Of a stretch of DNA of 64,000 nucleotides, positions 44,458-55,240 are shown one piece after another (the first letter of the stretch is position 1; each line of letters begins with the position of its first letter). Below the pieces are notes generated by a model, which saw only the letters and a program-made list of their open reading frames with translations, made no database searches and was not told the DNA's origin. The stretch covers positions 248,001 to 312,000 of the forward strand of contig NZ_JACAOS010000015.1 of the NCBI RefSeq assembly GCF_013386165.1, read 5' to 3'. Origin of the DNA: Pseudomonas gingeri. GTDB lineage: Bacteria > Pseudomonadota > Gammaproteobacteria > Pseudomonadales > Pseudomonadaceae. Made by a program: the position numbers and the translations under genes.

Positions 44458-44476
44458 GTAGAGTGACGCAATCGCC

Positions 44477-44866
44477 ATGGACAATTTTTACATTGAAGCA
44501 ACCCCCACCTCACCGGAGGTTGACTTTCGTTTCGATCAGAATCTGCTGACAATCAAGGGCGAATCCTACCCGGAGAATGCCGCCGCCTTCTATGCCCCCG
44601 TACTCCAGCAACTGCGTGCCTACCTCGCCTCCCGCGAGGACACGACCATCACCACCCATATCGCGCTGGCCTATTTCAACAGTTCCAGCACCAAGATGCT
44701 GTTCAGTATCTTTGATGCCCTGGACAAGGCGGCCCAGGTGGGCAACGAGATGCAGGTGAACTGGTACCACGACGAAGAAGATGAAACCATTTTCGAGTTC
44801 GGTGAGGAATTGAAGGCTGACTTTACCGCCATCATCTTCAACGACCACGCAACGACTCTCCCATAA
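44477..44866 (+). CDS. siaC: SiaC-family regulatory phosphoprotein (DUF1987)
   Basis: 129 residues. DUF1987 fold with FYIEATPTSPEVDFRFDQN at the start and ALAYFNSSSTKMLFSIFDAL, the segment equivalent to the phosphorylated region of P. aeruginosa SiaC (Thr68 there); the matching residue here appears to be Ser69, inferred from alignment by eye. Unphosphorylated SiaC activates the diguanylate cyclase SiaD. Third gene of the unit. Confidence 0.9.
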   Translation: MDNFYIEATPTSPEVDFRFDQNLLTIKGESYPENAAAFYAPVLQQLRAYLASREDTTITTHIALAYFNSSSTKMLFSIFDALDKAAQVGNEMQVNWYHDEEDETIFEFGEELKADFTAIIFNDHATTLP

Positions 44867-44888
44867 CCCACCGAGAAGGATGATGAGC

Positions 44889-45659
44889 ATGAGCGCTTCA
44901 GTCACTTCCATCGGCACACAGGATGATGCGGAACCCGACCTGTTCAGAAGCGAAACCGACGCCCTTGAACACGCCCGTTCCATTCTGGCCCTGACTGAGG
45001 CTGACGCGCCGATATACCAGCAGGCACTGGGCGACCTGACCGCCCACTTCGAACGGCTCATGCGTGAAACGCGCCGCCTGATACGGCGCAGCGACCGCGC
45101 CGAGCGAGAAATGAACACGCTCAATTCCCAGCTGCAGACCCTCGCCCGTCAACTCGAATACCGTGCCACCCACGATGCGCTGACCGATGTGCTGAACCGT
45201 GGTGCCATTATTGACCTGACGGTACAGGCCCTGCAGAAAACCGGGGCGGCGATGGTGGTGCTGGACATTGACCACTTCAAGCAGATCAACGACGAGTTCG
45301 GCCATCCGGCGGGCGACGCGGTGATTCAAGGCATCGTCGGCTGCTTGCGCCGAGCCGTGGGTAATGCGGGGTTTATTGGTCGCGTGGGCGGAGAGGAGTT
45401 TACCGTACTGATTCCCGCCGGCACCCTGGAGGAAGGCCTCGATCTGGCCGAGAGCCTGCGTGACAGCATTGCCTCGCATGTCTTCGGGCAACCGGTAAAC
45501 CGGCAGATCACCGCCAGTTTCGGGGTCAGCGCCAGCCCCGTGGGCACCAATTTCGACAGTGCCTATGGCTTGGCGGATGCCGCGTTGTACCAGGCGAAAC
45601 GTTCGGGAAGAAACCGCGTCGAAGCGGCGCGGGCAGAGGCGGATGCCAGCCCGTTGTAA
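44889..45659 (+). CDS. siaD: Diguanylate cyclase (SiaD-like, GGDEF domain)
   Basis: 256 residues. An N-terminal coiled coil (about 20-90) would bind the SiaC-like protein. The GGDEF domain (about 95-245) has an active GGEEF signature in FIGRVGGEEFTVL. The RxxD inhibitory site nine residues before it is replaced by GNAG, so product inhibition is not expected. Three in-frame ATGs lie at 44880, 44883 and 44889; AAGGA sits eight bases before 44889. It should make c-di-GMP to promote aggregation or biofilm. Confidence 0.9.
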   Translation: MSASVTSIGTQDDAEPDLFRSETDALEHARSILALTEADAPIYQQALGDLTAHFERLMRETRRLIRRSDRAEREMNTLNSQLQTLARQLEYRATHDALTDVLNRGAIIDLTVQALQKTGAAMVVLDIDHFKQINDEFGHPAGDAVIQGIVGCLRRAVGNAGFIGRVGGEEFTVLIPAGTLEEGLDLAESLRDSIASHVFGQPVNRQITASFGVSASPVGTNFDSAYGLADAALYQAKRSGRNRVEAARAEADASPL

Positions 45660-45704
45660 CCAGCGGAAGAGAAGAGCCTGGGCCCTCCTCTTCCCACCCT
45701 GTGA

Positions 45705-47033
45705 TCAGAAGATCGAGATAGGGTAATCGGCGATCAGGCGCAGCTCATTGTTGTCGCCTTCAGGCTGATCGGCATTGGCACGGTGGAACGACTGGCGCAG
45801 ACGCAGCGACAGATTCTTCACCGGACCGCTTTGCACCACATACTTGGCTTCGACGTCGGTCTCATGGTGCGCACCGTTGGCACCGTAGTGCAGTTGGTTG
45901 TACGCGCTGTCCGCGGCCATCTTGGTGCCGTCGATGTCGTCACCGTAGATATAGCGGGTCATGAAGCTCAAGCCCGGCACCCCGTAGCTCAGCATGTTCA
46001 GGTCGTAACGCGCCTGCCAGGACTTCTCGCCCGGACCGTTGAAGTCCGAGTACTGCACGGAGTTGGCCAGCAGGATCGAGTCGCCGCCATCGCCAGGGCC
46101 GTTGGTGCCGAAGCCGACATAGTCGAATGGCGTGTCACCGTGGATCTTCTGGAACGCCAGGGTCACGGTATGCGCGGTCAGGAAGGTGTAGGCCGTGGCG
46201 AAGGAGAACGCGGTGTTGTTGATCGGGCCAGCCTTGGCCGCGCCTTCGTCATTGGTCTTGTACAGGTTGAAGTCAAAGTTCAGCGACTGGCCTGGAGAGA
46301 TTCCCAGGGTGTAGTTGGCGTTGGTGTAGTACTGACGCCAGACGTCTTCGAACTCGGAACCGTAGAGGGTGAAGTTCAGGTTGTCGTTGACCTTGTACTT
46401 GCCGCCGAGGTAGTTGACGGCGCTGGCGGTCACGTTGGCGTAAGTGGCATACAACGAATGATCGTTGCTGGTCGAGACCACGCCGGTACCACTGGTGAAG
46501 TGACCTGCTTCCAGGTCCAGGTCCTTGATCTCGCTGCTCAGCAAATCGAAGCCAGTGGCGGTTTCCGGAATCAGGCGGGTACCGCCGGCGGCGAAGACCG
46601 GCGCGGTGGGCTGCATATCGCCGTAGAGCAACTCGGTCTTGGAAATGCGCATTTTCACAGCGCCGCCGGCCTTGGCGTAATCGTCCTCGGGCTCACCGTT
46701 GCGGCCCACTGGCAGGTTGCCGGTATTGGCCGTGCCTGCACCGCCATCAAGCTTGATCCCCCAGTAACCGAAGGCATCCACGCCGAAACCGACGGTGCCC
46801 TGGGTGAAGCCGGAGCTGTAGTTGCCGAAGATACCCTGGGTCCAGTCCTTCTTGTCCGCCGGACCGTTTTTCACGTCACGGTCGAAGTACTGGTTCTTCA
46901 GATGCAGGCTGAGGCTGCTGTCCTCGACGAAACCCTTGGAGTCGTCTTGATCCGTCACGGTAGCCGCCATGGCCACCTGGGCCACGCCCAGCGAGACCGC
47001 CAGCGTCAGGAAGTTGAGTTTGGTCGACATCAT
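45705..47033 (-). CDS. OprD-family outer-membrane porin
   Basis: 442-residue OprD-family porin with a signal peptide (MSTKLNFLTLAVSLGVAQ to MAATV) and an 18-strand barrel ending in an aromatic-type terminus (YPISIF). The family takes up basic amino acids, aromatic acids or similar; substrate here is not assigned. GGGGAATTACA lies before the ATG at 47033 (a second ATG is at 47030). It is convergent with siaD. Confidence 0.93.
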   Translation of the reverse strand: MMSTKLNFLTLAVSLGVAQVAMAATVTDQDDSKGFVEDSSLSLHLKNQYFDRDVKNGPADKKDWTQGIFGNYSSGFTQGTVGFGVDAFGYWGIKLDGGAGTANTGNLPVGRNGEPEDDYAKAGGAVKMRISKTELLYGDMQPTAPVFAAGGTRLIPETATGFDLLSSEIKDLDLEAGHFTSGTGVVSTSNDHSLYATYANVTASAVNYLGGKYKVNDNLNFTLYGSEFEDVWRQYYTNANYTLGISPGQSLNFDFNLYKTNDEGAAKAGPINNTAFSFATAYTFLTAHTVTLAFQKIHGDTPFDYVGFGTNGPGDGGDSILLANSVQYSDFNGPGEKSWQARYDLNMLSYGVPGLSFMTRYIYGDDIDGTKMAADSAYNQLHYGANGAHHETDVEAKYVVQSGPVKNLSLRLRQSFHRANADQPEGDNNELRLIADYPISIF

Positions 47034-47601
47034 TGTAATTCCCCTGGTTAATAATGTTTCACCCTCTTGTTAGTGCGAACGGCGAGGCACACTCCGTCCT
47101 CCGCGCTAAGGGGTGGAAACGTAAAACGGTGAAGGGCAGAAAGGGCCCGAAGGCAAGAACAATCTTCGCGTTAGCGAAGGAGGTGGCGGGTGCTGCATTG
47201 CCGATTCCCGGGTGTATCAACGACACCCCGCAGCCCTTTAAACAAGGCTTTGTACGCTATCGCTCATGGCTTTTTGCCAATAAGTTTCAACGCACGTTGA
47301 ACCGTCAACCCATGGCCTCTTTTGTTATTGTGAATGCCACCACCTATATATAATTTTTTGCCCCCCACATTCATGAACACTGTTTTAAGTAGCGGTGAAA
47401 ATTTCTTCACCGAGTTTTAAGTTGCGGTTCATGTTTCTCAGGGTGATTGCTCATGGCCTGCAAGACAGCTCGCTTTTTCTTGACTGAAACTTCCTAGAAA
47501 CACCCTCCCCCCTGGCGCCCATCCGTCTCTCTGGCTAGCCTGCGACCTATCACATCAGTGATCGGGTTTGGTGGACTCTGAGGAAGCGGGAGCACAAAGG
47601 A
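47034..47601. other. Intergenic region upstream of the OprD porin
   Basis: 568 bases with no supported gene. It contains the perfect palindrome CTTCGC-GTTA-GCGAAG (47165-47180) and a low-GC stretch near 47330-47420. The porin promoter and 5' leader are here. A 99-residue open frame at 47054-47353 has no ribosome site or family and was not called. Confidence 0.5.
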
Positions 47602-47892
47602 ATGAGCAAAGAAACCGTTCAAGGAAAGCGTCACAGGATAAATATCGAAAAGGTGCAGGACTTCTTCGACAGCCACGGCATTTCGGTCGAGTGCCTTATC
47701 TGTAAAACAGACGAGTGGCGAATACCTCACGCTCACTCCATGGGAGGAAACGCCCTTCCTTGGGGAACAGGTGCCGGCGAGATGTATATGACAGGGCTTC
47801 CAGTCCTCGTGATGATCTGCAAAAAGTGCAAATTCGTACGCCAACATTCTTTGCTCGACGGCGACCTGGCCGGTGTGGTCGAGGCATTTTGA
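47602..47892 (+). CDS. Small protein with zinc-ribbon-like cysteine pairs
   Basis: 96 residues. Two CxxC pairs (ECLICKTD near residue 31 and MICKKCKFV near 73) form a plausible four-cysteine zinc site. GGGAGCACAAAGGA precedes the ATG. Function unknown. The following gene starts 237 bases later on the same strand. Confidence 0.75.
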   Translation: MSKETVQGKRHRINIEKVQDFFDSHGISVECLICKTDEWRIPHAHSMGGNALPWGTGAGEMYMTGLPVLVMICKKCKFVRQHSLLDGDLAGVVEAF

Positions 47893-48129
47893 ATGCTGAC
47901 CTGTATTGATTACGAATCAGTCGGCGGAGAGCAATTCAAAGGTTCGAAGGGACTCGGCAGAGGTCCCGATACCCTTGACTGGGTCAGCATTGCCAGCAGG
48001 AAACGAGGCTCTTTGACACCGAACACGTCGAGTAAAAAAATCGACGCCACTGGCGGAACGCCGTTAGAAAGCCATCAGCCAAAAATCCACGACAACGACA
48101 GCCCACCCAAACGAAACGATACTGACACC

Positions 48130-48528
48130 ATGACCGATATCACCGACTACCGCCAAGAACTCAAACTGCGCGACGATCAGCTTCGTCGAGAGATGGCGCT
48201 GCGCCAGGATTCTTTTCGGGCAGAGATGGACTTACGTCAAGAGTCCTTTCGGGCAGAGCAGGCCGTGCGCGACAAAGCCCTCGACGAAAAATTCTCAGGT
48301 TTCTTTCGGGCTCAGGCTGAGCGTGATAAAGCGTGGGAAAAGATATCGGAAGCGCGCTTTGAAAGAATCGAGAAGGATGTCGGCAGCATCAAGACTGACG
48401 CCAAAAAGGTCGCCGATGACGTCAACGGCATCAAAGTGACAATGGCTAAATACCTTGGAGCAGCCGTTGTTATCGGCGCCCTCGCCTCTGCTGCCCTCGG
48501 GGCTGCAGCCAAGCACCTCCTGAACTAA
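48130..48528 (+). CDS. Coiled-coil protein with C-terminal membrane anchor
   Basis: 132 residues from ATG 48130. An Arg/Glu-rich coiled coil (residues ~7-80) contains near-identical repeats (MALRQDSFRAE, MDLRQESFRAE), and the C-terminus is one membrane helix (YLGAAVVIGALASAALG). A longer frame to 47893 has no coding character before 48130. Resembles the DUF1640-like/Bdr-like tail-anchored coiled-coil type. Role unknown. A terminator follows. Confidence 0.72.
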   Translation: MTDITDYRQELKLRDDQLRREMALRQDSFRAEMDLRQESFRAEQAVRDKALDEKFSGFFRAQAERDKAWEKISEARFERIEKDVGSIKTDAKKVADDVNGIKVTMAKYLGAAVVIGALASAALGAAAKHLLN

Positions 48529-48543
48529 ATATTGGTACAAACG

Positions 48544-48573
48544 AAAAGCCCGGCATTACGCCGGGCTTTTTGG
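48544..48573. terminator. Bidirectional Rho-independent terminator
   Basis: AAAAGCCCGGC and GCCGGGCTTTT pair around a short loop and are flanked by A- and T-runs. It serves the coiled-coil gene and the convergent aminotransferase gene. Confidence 0.85.
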
Positions 48574-48583
48574 TTTTTCCGGG

Positions 48584-49780
48584 TCAGATCACCTGAATGA
48601 TCGCCTTCACCACCGCTTCGATATTGCGCTGGTTCAACGACGCGACGCAGATACGACCGGTATCCAGTGCATAGATGCCGAACTCGTTTTTCAGGCGCGC
48701 CACTTGCTCGACGGTCAGGCCGGAGTAGGAGAACATCCCGCGCTGGCGGCCTACGAAGCTGAAGTCACGCTGGGCGCCGTGCTGGGCCAGCAGGTCGACC
48801 ATCTGCATGCGCATGCCGCGAATACGCAGGCGCATTTCCGCCAGCTCCGCTTCCCACTGGGCACGCAGCTCAGGGCTGTTCAACACTGCCGCAACGATGG
48901 TCGCACCATGGGTCGGTGGGTTGGAGTAGTTGGTGCGGATCACGCGCTTGACCTGGGACAGGACACGGGCGGTCTCTTCTTTCGACTCGCTGACGATCGA
49001 CAGTGCACCGACACGCTCACCGTACAGCGAGAACGACTTGGAGAACGAGCTGGAGACAAAGAAGGTCAGGCCCGACTCGGCGAACAGGCGCACGGCTGCA
49101 GCGTCTTCGTCGATGCCATCACCAAAGCCCTGGTAAGCCATATCGAGGAACGGCACCAGGTCCTTGGTTTTGACCACGTTCAGCACGTCCTGCCAATCGG
49201 CCGGGGTCAGGTCGACACCGGTCGGGTTGTGGCAGCAGGCGTGCAGTACAACGATGGACTTGGCCGGCAGCGCATTGAGGTCTTCCAGCAGACCGGCACG
49301 GTTCACACCGTTGCTCGCGGCATCGTAGTAACGATAGTTCTGCACCGGGAAACCCGCGGTTTCAAACAGCGCGCGGTGGTTTTCCCAGCTCGGGTCGCTG
49401 ATGGCGACCGTGGCGTTCGGCAGCAGTTGCTTGAGGAAGTCAGCACCGATTTTCAGTGCACCGGTGCCACCGACCGCTTGAGTGGTGAGCACACGACCGG
49501 CGGCGATCAGCGGCGAATCCTGACCGAACAACAGGGTCTGCACGGCCTTGTCGTAGGCTGCAATACCGTCGATCGGCAAGTAGCCACGGGAGGCATGCTG
49601 AGCCGCGCGCTGGGTTTCGGCTTCGACAACGGCCCGCAACAGTGGAATTTTCCCACTTTCGTCACAGTAAACACCCACACCCAGATTGACCTTGTCGGTA
49701 CGGGTATCGGCATTGAATGCTTCGTTGAGGCCCAGGATAGGATCGCGTGGTGCCATTTCGACAGCGGAGAACAGGCTCAT
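48584..49780 (-). CDS. tyrB: Aromatic amino acid aminotransferase (class I)
   Basis: 398-residue PLP enzyme transferring amino groups between aromatic/dicarboxylic amino acids and 2-oxoglutarate. It starts MSLFSAVEMAPRDPILGL; the PLP lysine is in SSSFSKSFSLYGERVG and the substrate Arg is near the C-terminus. The length equals E. coli TyrB/AspC. ATG at 49780 fits this N-terminus; the longer frame to 49852 has no homology. Same arrangement beside uvrB as in other pseudomonads. Confidence 0.92.
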   Translation of the reverse strand: MSLFSAVEMAPRDPILGLNEAFNADTRTDKVNLGVGVYCDESGKIPLLRAVVEAETQRAAQHASRGYLPIDGIAAYDKAVQTLLFGQDSPLIAAGRVLTTQAVGGTGALKIGADFLKQLLPNATVAISDPSWENHRALFETAGFPVQNYRYYDAASNGVNRAGLLEDLNALPAKSIVVLHACCHNPTGVDLTPADWQDVLNVVKTKDLVPFLDMAYQGFGDGIDEDAAAVRLFAESGLTFFVSSSFSKSFSLYGERVGALSIVSESKEETARVLSQVKRVIRTNYSNPPTHGATIVAAVLNSPELRAQWEAELAEMRLRIRGMRMQMVDLLAQHGAQRDFSFVGRQRGMFSYSGLTVEQVARLKNEFGIYALDTGRICVASLNQRNIEAVVKAIIQVI

Positions 49781-50105
49781 TATTGCGGCGGCTCTGAATG
49801 GGGGGTGGAGGGAAGTGACAACGCTCCAGCCGATTGCACTAGAGCGGTGCACAAACGGGGAGCTAGTATAGAGGCCATCACCGGTCAGGGCGACCGGCTA
49901 TTGTCGGAATCTGACAAGTTTTTTGATTTATTTGCGGGACGCCCGTCCAATTGCAACAGAATGCATGGACGACGATTGCCTTGAAAGCTGTCGTACCGGG
50001 CACCATATCCAGCATTATCATGATTTTTCCCTACGACATCGGTCGTAAGAGGACTTTCTCGTTTTCGCCATGACTGTCAGGCGGGAACGAACCCAGAGGT
50101 AGGCT
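49781..50105. promoter_or_regulatory. Divergent promoter region, aminotransferase / uvrB
   Basis: 325 bases. Contains the inverted repeat TACGAC-ATCG-GTCGTA (50032-50047) in the uvrB leader and an AT-rich tract near 49915-49935. No LexA box (CTG-N10-CAG with inner TATA-like core) was found. uvrB has AGAGGTAGGCT as ribosome site. Confidence 0.5.
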
Positions 50106-52121
<2,016 letters not shown>

Positions 52122-52132
52122 TCGCCGGACTT

Positions 52133-52216
52133 TGGGAGCCGGCTTGCTGGCGATGGCGTCGGCAAGAACACCGCAAGGCTCAAGGGCCCCATCGCGAGCA
52201 AGCTCGCTCCTACAGG
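52133..52216. repeat. REP doublet 2 (inverted REP pair)
   Basis: GGGAGCCGGCTTGCTGGCGA near 52134-52153 and ATCGCGAGCAAGCTCGCTCC near 52191-52210 with TACAG, in inverted orientation. It lies between uvrB and the convergent exporter gene and could act as a transcript boundary. Confidence 0.85.
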
Positions 52217-52273
52217 GGACCGTGGCAGCACGATGCTTTTGTGGTGAGACGCGATCCTGTGGGAACTGTGTTC

Positions 52274-53083
52274 CTACTTCAAGACCATCGCCAATAGCAC
52301 ACACATTAGCAACACGATATAGACCCGGGCATGCAGCCGGTCAGGAATACGCCCGATCAACGGCGTTGCCAGGCGGATACCGAGCAACGATCCCAAAATC
52401 AACAACGCAAATGCCCGCAGATCCACATAACCGGCATACCAGGCGCCCAACTCAATCTGGCGAACGCCGGCCATCAAGACATAAGTCAGCGTCCCGACCA
52501 CCGCCACCGGCACGCTCAACGGATTGGCCATGGCCGTTGCCAGGCTCATGCTCAGGCCGCTGCGCCGCAACAGCGGTACCGTCATGACGCTGCCACCCAC
52601 ACCGAGAAAGGTCGCCACGGCACCAATCAGCAAACCACCGCCCACCGTGACGACCGGCTTGAGCGGTTGCGCCAAACCCGTCGCGCCCTGCTGCATAAAC
52701 CCGCGCCTCGCCAGACAATCAACGATAGTCAGTGCCAGGTAAGCAATAAAGGCCCAACGCAGCGCCCCACTGCTGACCCCACTGGCCAACACCGCCCCCA
52801 ATACCGAGCCCAGCCCGATAAACCCCGCCAGGGGCCAGATATAGGCGCGCCGCAGATTACCGGCGCGTCGGTGCTTGCCCGTGGCGATCAAGGCATTGAC
52901 GATCATCACGCAGGTCGAGGTCGCCACGGCGATCTGCATCGCCGCCGCGCTGATCACCGGATCCGGGCTGCCGCTCAGGGTCCAGTACAACAACGGCACC
53001 ACGACAAAACCGCCGCCAAAACCGAACAGCACGGTGGTCACCCCGGCCAGTCCGCCAAACAGTGCCAATACGCCATAAAGCAT
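52274..53083 (-). CDS. TauE/SafE-family sulfite/anion exporter
   Basis: 269-residue membrane protein of the TauE/SafE family, with eight hydrophobic segments and the two half-repeats GGGFVVVPLLYW and GVGGSVMTVPLLRRSG. Members export sulfite, sulfoacetate or related organosulfonates. ATG at 53083 with AGGACC upstream; an adjacent GTG at 53086 is also possible. Divergent from an AraC regulator at 53193. Confidence 0.9.
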   Translation of the reverse strand: MLYGVLALFGGLAGVTTVLFGFGGGFVVVPLLYWTLSGSPDPVISAAAMQIAVATSTCVMIVNALIATGKHRRAGNLRRAYIWPLAGFIGLGSVLGAVLASGVSSGALRWAFIAYLALTIVDCLARRGFMQQGATGLAQPLKPVVTVGGGLLIGAVATFLGVGGSVMTVPLLRRSGLSMSLATAMANPLSVPVAVVGTLTYVLMAGVRQIELGAWYAGYVDLRAFALLILGSLLGIRLATPLIGRIPDRLHARVYIVLLMCVLLAMVLK

Positions 53084-53192
53084 CACGTCAGGTCCTTTCA
53101 GGAAGAGAGACCTGCACCTTAAGCAACGGGCACTTGGCGCGCTTACGCAAGTCCGTCAATACTATTTGCGATTCGGCCAGATAAAGACTGCC

Positions 53193-53969
53193 ATGCGCAA
53201 CACCCCACTCACCCCGTTCGATCACCTGCCCCAGGCCGTGATCGCCATCGGCACCGATTACCCCCACGGACACCTGCTGGCCCGCCACCAACACCGTCGA
53301 GCACAAGTGCTCTATGGCGCCACGGGGGTCATGCATGTGCTCACCGACGACGGCAACTGGATCGTCCCGCCCCAGCGTGCGGTGTGGATTCCCCCCGGTG
53401 TGCCCCATCAGGTGCTGATGCTCGGTGTCAGCACCCGCAGCCTGTACATCGAGCCCGCTGCCGTCCGTGACATGAGCCAGGCCTGCCAGGTGCTGGAAGT
53501 CTCGGCCCTGCTGCGGCAATTGCTGATCTCGGCCGTCGACATGCCGGTGGACTATGACGCACAGGGCCGCGATGGCACGCTGATCACGCTGTTGCTGCAT
53601 GAGCTGGCCAGCGCCAATACCCTGCCGTTGCATATCCCGCTGCCCCAGGACCCACGCCTGCTCCCACTCTGCCAGGCTTTCGTCGAGCAAGCGGATATCC
53701 GCCAGTCGCCCCAGGCCTGGGCTGATCGCCTGCACATGAGCCTGCGCAGTTTCACACGACTGTTCCAGGAGCAAACGGCCCTGAGCTTTTCCCAATGGCG
53801 ACAACGTGTCTGTGTGGTCCTGGCCCTGGCCCGACTGACCAGCGGCGAATCGGTGACGCACATTGCCCTGGACTTCGGCTACCAAAGCCCGGCGGCCTTC
53901 TCGACCATGTTCCGGCGAGTTATGGGGAGATCTCCGAGCAGTTTCCTGCACACTTCGGATACCTTATGA
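53193..53969 (+). CDS. AraC-family transcriptional regulator
   Basis: 258-residue regulator with an N-terminal cupin ligand domain (HQHRRAQVLYGATGVMHV, PGVPHQVLMLGVSTR) and the C-terminal AraC double helix-turn-helix (LHMSLRSFTRLFQEQTALSF, then FGYQSPAAFSTMFRRVMGRSP). It lies 26 bases before codA on the same strand and 109 from the divergent exporter. Which is its target is not visible. ATG at 53193 chosen; a TTG lies at 53166. Confidence 0.9.
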   Translation: MRNTPLTPFDHLPQAVIAIGTDYPHGHLLARHQHRRAQVLYGATGVMHVLTDDGNWIVPPQRAVWIPPGVPHQVLMLGVSTRSLYIEPAAVRDMSQACQVLEVSALLRQLLISAVDMPVDYDAQGRDGTLITLLLHELASANTLPLHIPLPQDPRLLPLCQAFVEQADIRQSPQAWADRLHMSLRSFTRLFQEQTALSFSQWRQRVCVVLALARLTSGESVTHIALDFGYQSPAAFSTMFRRVMGRSPSSFLHTSDTL

Positions 53970-53995
53970 CGACACGTACGACAAGGACCCCGCCC

Positions 53996-55240
53996 ATGCA
54001 TATCCTCAACGCCAAGCTGCGTCACCGCGAAGGCCTGTATGACCTGCATCTGGAACACGCACGGATCGCCAGTATCACCCGACAAACCGGCCCGTTGAGC
54101 GCCGACCCGGACGACCTCGACGCCCAGGGCAAGCTGGTCGTCCCGCCGTTCGTCGAACCGCATATCCACCTCGACGCCACCCTCACCGCCGGCGAACCGC
54201 GCTGGAACATGAGCGGTACCCTGTTCGAAGGCATCGAGTGCTGGGGCGAACGCAAGGCCACCATCACCCACGACGACACCAAGACCCGCGCGAAAAAAAC
54301 CATCCGCAGCCTCGCCGCCCATGGCATCCAGCATGTGCGGACCCATGTCGACGTCACCGATCCGCAACTGACCGCGCTCAAGGCCATGCTCGAAGTGCGC
54401 GAGGAAACCCGCCACCTGATCGACCTGCAGATCGTCGCGTTCCCCCAGGAAGGCATCGAGTCCTATCGCAATGGCCGGGAACTGATGGTCGAGGCGATCA
54501 ACCTCGGCGCCGATGTGGTGGGCGGTATTCCGCATTTCGAGTACACCCGGGACCAGGGCGTCTCCTCGGTGAAATTCCTGATGGACCTGGCGGAAAAAAC
54601 CGGCTGCCTGGTAGATGTGCACTGCGACGAAACCGACGACCCGCACTCACGCTTCCTCGAAGTGCTGGCCGAAGAAGCCCGCAGCCGCGACATGGGTTCA
54701 CGGGTGAGCGCCAGCCACACCACGGCCATGGGCTCCTACGACAACGCCTACTGCGCCAAACTGTTCCGCCTGCTGAAGGCCTCGGGGATCAGCTTTGTGT
54801 CCTGCCCCACCGAGAGCATTCACCTCCAGGGGCGTTTCGATAACTTCCCGAAACGCCGGGGCGTGACCCGGGTCAACGAGTTGCTGGACGCCGGGATGAA
54901 CGTCTGTTTCGGCCAGGACTCGATCGTCGACCCCTGGTATCCGTTGGGCAACGGCAACATCCTGCGGGTACTGGAGGCCGGGCTGCATATCTGCCATATG
55001 CTCGGCTATCGCAACCTGCAAAACGCGCTGGACCTGGTCACCGACAACAGTGCCAAGGCCATGGCCCTGGGCGAGCGCTACGGACTGGAAGTCGGACGCC
55101 CGGCCAATCTACTGATCCTCTCGGCGGACAGTGACTACGAGATGATCCGCAGCCAGGGCTTGCCGCTGTATTCGATCCGTGACGGCAAGGTCCTGGTGAA
55201 ACGCGAGCCGGCGCAGTTGCAATGGCAGGAGCCGGCATGA
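53996..55240 (+). CDS. codA: Cytosine deaminase CodA
   Basis: 414-residue amidohydrolase converting cytosine to uracil and ammonia (iron/zinc). Metal and active-site segments: EPHIHLDATLTAG, DVHCDETDDPHSR, SASHTTAMGSY and CFGQDSIVDPWYPLG. The length fits E. coli CodA. The ATG at 53996 follows AAGGACCCCGCCC; the earlier frame overlaps the AraC gene. No codB permease is adjacent. The stop overlaps the following ATG (ATGA). Confidence 0.93.
   Translation: MHILNAKLRHREGLYDLHLEHARIASITRQTGPLSADPDDLDAQGKLVVPPFVEPHIHLDATLTAGEPRWNMSGTLFEGIECWGERKATITHDDTKTRAKKTIRSLAAHGIQHVRTHVDVTDPQLTALKAMLEVREETRHLIDLQIVAFPQEGIESYRNGRELMVEAINLGADVVGGIPHFEYTRDQGVSSVKFLMDLAEKTGCLVDVHCDETDDPHSRFLEVLAEEARSRDMGSRVSASHTTAMGSYDNAYCAKLFRLLKASGISFVSCPTESIHLQGRFDNFPKRRGVTRVNELLDAGMNVCFGQDSIVDPWYPLGNGNILRVLEAGLHICHMLGYRNLQNALDLVTDNSAKAMALGERYGLEVGRPANLLILSADSDYEMIRSQGLPLYSIRDGKVLVKREPAQLQWQEPA

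Noticed and set aside
47054..47353. 99-residue open frame between the OprD porin and 47602
   Set aside because: No ribosome-binding site, no recognisable domain, and it covers the porin promoter and a palindrome; codon pattern does not look coding.
47893..48129. Longer N-terminus (211 residues) for the coiled-coil gene
   Set aside because: The first 79 residues are low-complexity and unlike the rest; the ATG at 48130 begins the regular coiled coil.
49781..50105. LexA/SOS box upstream of uvrB
   Set aside because: No sequence close to the Pseudomonas LexA consensus was seen; the TACGAC/GTCGTA repeat is different.
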